Origin: Phycisphaerales bacterium UBA1161 | GTDB lineage: Bacteria > Planctomycetota > Phycisphaerae > Tepidisphaerales > Tepidisphaeraceae | NCBI GenBank assembly: GCA_002311745.1 | Contig: DBZL01000030.1 | Coordinates: 1-36,404 of the forward strand | Reading direction: 5' to 3' | Length of the DNA stretch: 36,404 nucleotides | In this document: positions 35,470 through 36,404 of the stretch, one piece after another | Layout: every line of letters begins with the position of its first letter | Position numbering within the stretch: position 1 is the first letter of the stretch | Program-made: the position numbers and the translations under genes | The notes under the pieces: generated by a model | What the model was told of the DNA's origin: nothing | Database searches by the model: none | What the model saw: only the letters and a program-made list of their open reading frames with translations

Positions 35470-35979
35470 TTACGGCAAATACGCCTGCAACTTTTCCCGC
35501 AGTTCCGCCCGGGCCCGGTGCAACCGCGACTCCACCGTTCCACGCGGGATGTCCAGGGCTTGGGCAATTTCCTCGTAACTCATCTGTTCCATTTCGCGGA
35601 GCACCAACACCTCGCGGTGCTCGCTCGACAACCGCTGCAAGGCCGCGTCCAGATCGATCCGCGTCTGCGCGGCCGCCGTCTGATCCCTCGCCGCGACTTC
35701 CGCCGGCATCGGCTCTGGCGCGCGCCGCCGCATCTGCTCTCGCCGCCACTTGGCCGCCTGGATCACCAAAATCCGCGTCAGCCAAGTTTGGACGGATGAC
35801 CGCGCCTCAAACGTTCGCAGATTGCGATACGCTCCGGCGAAGGTCTCCTGCAAGACATCCTCGGCATCCGCCGCCCTGCCCACTAGCGACACGGCCAAGC
35901 GATACAGCCGATCGGCATGGCGATCCACCAACTCATGGAACGCGTCGGCGTCTCCCTTGGCCGCTCTGCCAGCCAACAC
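35470..35979 (-). CDS. ECF RNA polymerase sigma factor
   Basis: A 169-residue extracytoplasmic-function sigma factor. Region 2 has DAEDVLQETFAGAYRNLRTF and SVQTWLTRILVIQAAKWRRE; region 4 has LSSEHREVLVLREMEQMSYE followed by EIAQALDIPRGTVESRLHRA. The start is a GTG (35979) with GAGG 5 nt upstream. The frame is open upstream to a stop near 36167 but holds no ATG, GTG or TTG there. It heads the operon of anti-sigma, Spy-like, Gly-rich and GspE-D genes and may drive them all. A GGAACC box upstream (36233-36238, minus strand) is a candidate autoregulated promoter. Confidence 0.95.
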   Translation of the reverse strand: MLAGRAAKGDADAFHELVDRHADRLYRLAVSLVGRAADAEDVLQETFAGAYRNLRTFEARSSVQTWLTRILVIQAAKWRREQMRRRAPEPMPAEVAARDQTAAAQTRIDLDAALQRLSSEHREVLVLREMEQMSYEEIAQALDIPRGTVESRLHRARAELREKLQAYLP

Positions 35980-36404
35980 CGAGTCCTCGGCCTCCGCGGA
36001 GTCGCCAGGCTGTGAACTGGGTCCGATCAGATGTCCCTCGTATAGTTGCGTGCCCGGGCGATTTTCTTCCGGAAAAATCCCGACGGCATAATCGGCAAAA
36101 AGATAACACCCCCGGTAGCGCAGCGGAAATTGTGTGTGCAGGCGGATTTGCGATTGATCCCGGCTTTAAGTCTGCGCGACAGCACGAGCCCTTACGATCA
36201 CCTGCGGAACGAACAACATGGTGATATCGATGGGTTCCAACACGTGCCAAGGCGCTAATGCGTAGCTACAAAAGAGTTGCGGACGCGACGCGCGCAGATA
36301 CCCACAGTCATTGCGCGCAAGAGAAAATTCGCAGCTTTCGCCGCGACTTGGACTTGCGCGCGTTTTGCATGCAATTTTGAAAAAACATTTTTCCCCCATG
36401 TCCG
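35980..36404. other. Upstream region of the sigma factor operon
   Basis: A 425-nt stretch before the sigma gene with no supported gene. On the minus strand GGAACC (36233-36238) followed after about 15 nt by gttgttcg looks like an ECF -35/-10 pair. A short upstream frame (ATG 36089 to TGA 36027) lies in the leader. A lower-GC patch with a ttgcatgcaa palindrome is at the window's right edge. A 77-codon minus-strand frame at 36166-36399 has no ribosome site or domain and is not called. Confidence 0.4.

Noticed and set aside
36027..36089. Short upstream frame before the sigma gene
   Set aside because: Twenty codons with no ribosome site; too little to call a leader peptide.
36166..36399. 77-codon minus-strand frame at the right edge
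   Set aside because: No domain or likeness to known proteins; composition is that of a leader region.

Overview
The window is GC-rich, with nearly all genes packed into same-strand operons. It looks like a planctomycete, probably of the Phycisphaerae or a neighbouring class. That assignment is inference. It rests on the mix of an SdrD-like secreted protein, a DUF1800/DUF1501 pair, a PrkA/DUF444 pair, futalosine-route menaquinone synthesis (MqnD) and a complete GspD-M secretion operon. No rRNA, tRNA, CRISPR array, transposase or phage gene was seen.

Layout. 1-1611: 3' part of a large secreted SdrD B-like protein, ending at a hairpin terminator shared with a convergent GH63-type glucosidase (1705-4431). 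4680-5832: three small genes of unknown function, one with a HEPN-like RN-x3-H motif. 5913-9426: prkA, a small membrane protein and a DUF444 (YeaH/YhbH) gene, a stress/sporulation kinase module. 9772-10497: remains of a DUF1800-DUF1501 pair, each gene keeping its two ends but missing its middle. 10582-14326: mqnD, murA, a [2Fe-2S] ferredoxin and a secreted HEDGH-motif protein, with a GACGAATGA-type inverted repeat after mqnD. 14351-14520: a foldback (MITE-like) element. 14520-18745: RNase R, preceded by a threonine synthase-like gene, a MoaD/ThiS-like carrier and a NIL-domain protein. 19029-21728: a PEP-synthase/rifampin-phosphotransferase-like dikinase.

The last 14 kb (35979 down to 21809, minus strand) is one tightly overlapping operon: ECF sigma factor, zinc-finger anti-sigma factor, Spy/CpxP-like periplasmic protein, Gly-rich secreted protein, GspE, F, G, H, I, J, K, L, M, a GspC/PilP-like periplasmic protein, the secretin GspD and a lipoprotein. 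Many junctions are ATGA overlaps. The machine would assemble a pseudopilus (GspG-K) on an inner-membrane platform (GspE, F, L, M) beneath the GspD channel. The sigma/anti-sigma pair at the head suggests envelope-sensing control. The prepilin peptidase GspO is not in the window.

The strongest candidates for something new are: (i) the threonine synthase-like enzyme (SYKER in place of the usual S-F/Y-KDR) linked to a GG-ending sulfur carrier and a NIL protein, which suggests protein-thiocarboxylate-dependent sulfur transfer to an amino acid; (ii) a palindromic element inserted in frame at the end of that enzyme and near the start of GspI, encoding VAPxVHxG in both; (iii) the twin internal deletions in DUF1800/DUF1501; and (iv) a secretion operon headed by an ECF sigma/anti-sigma/Spy-like module.
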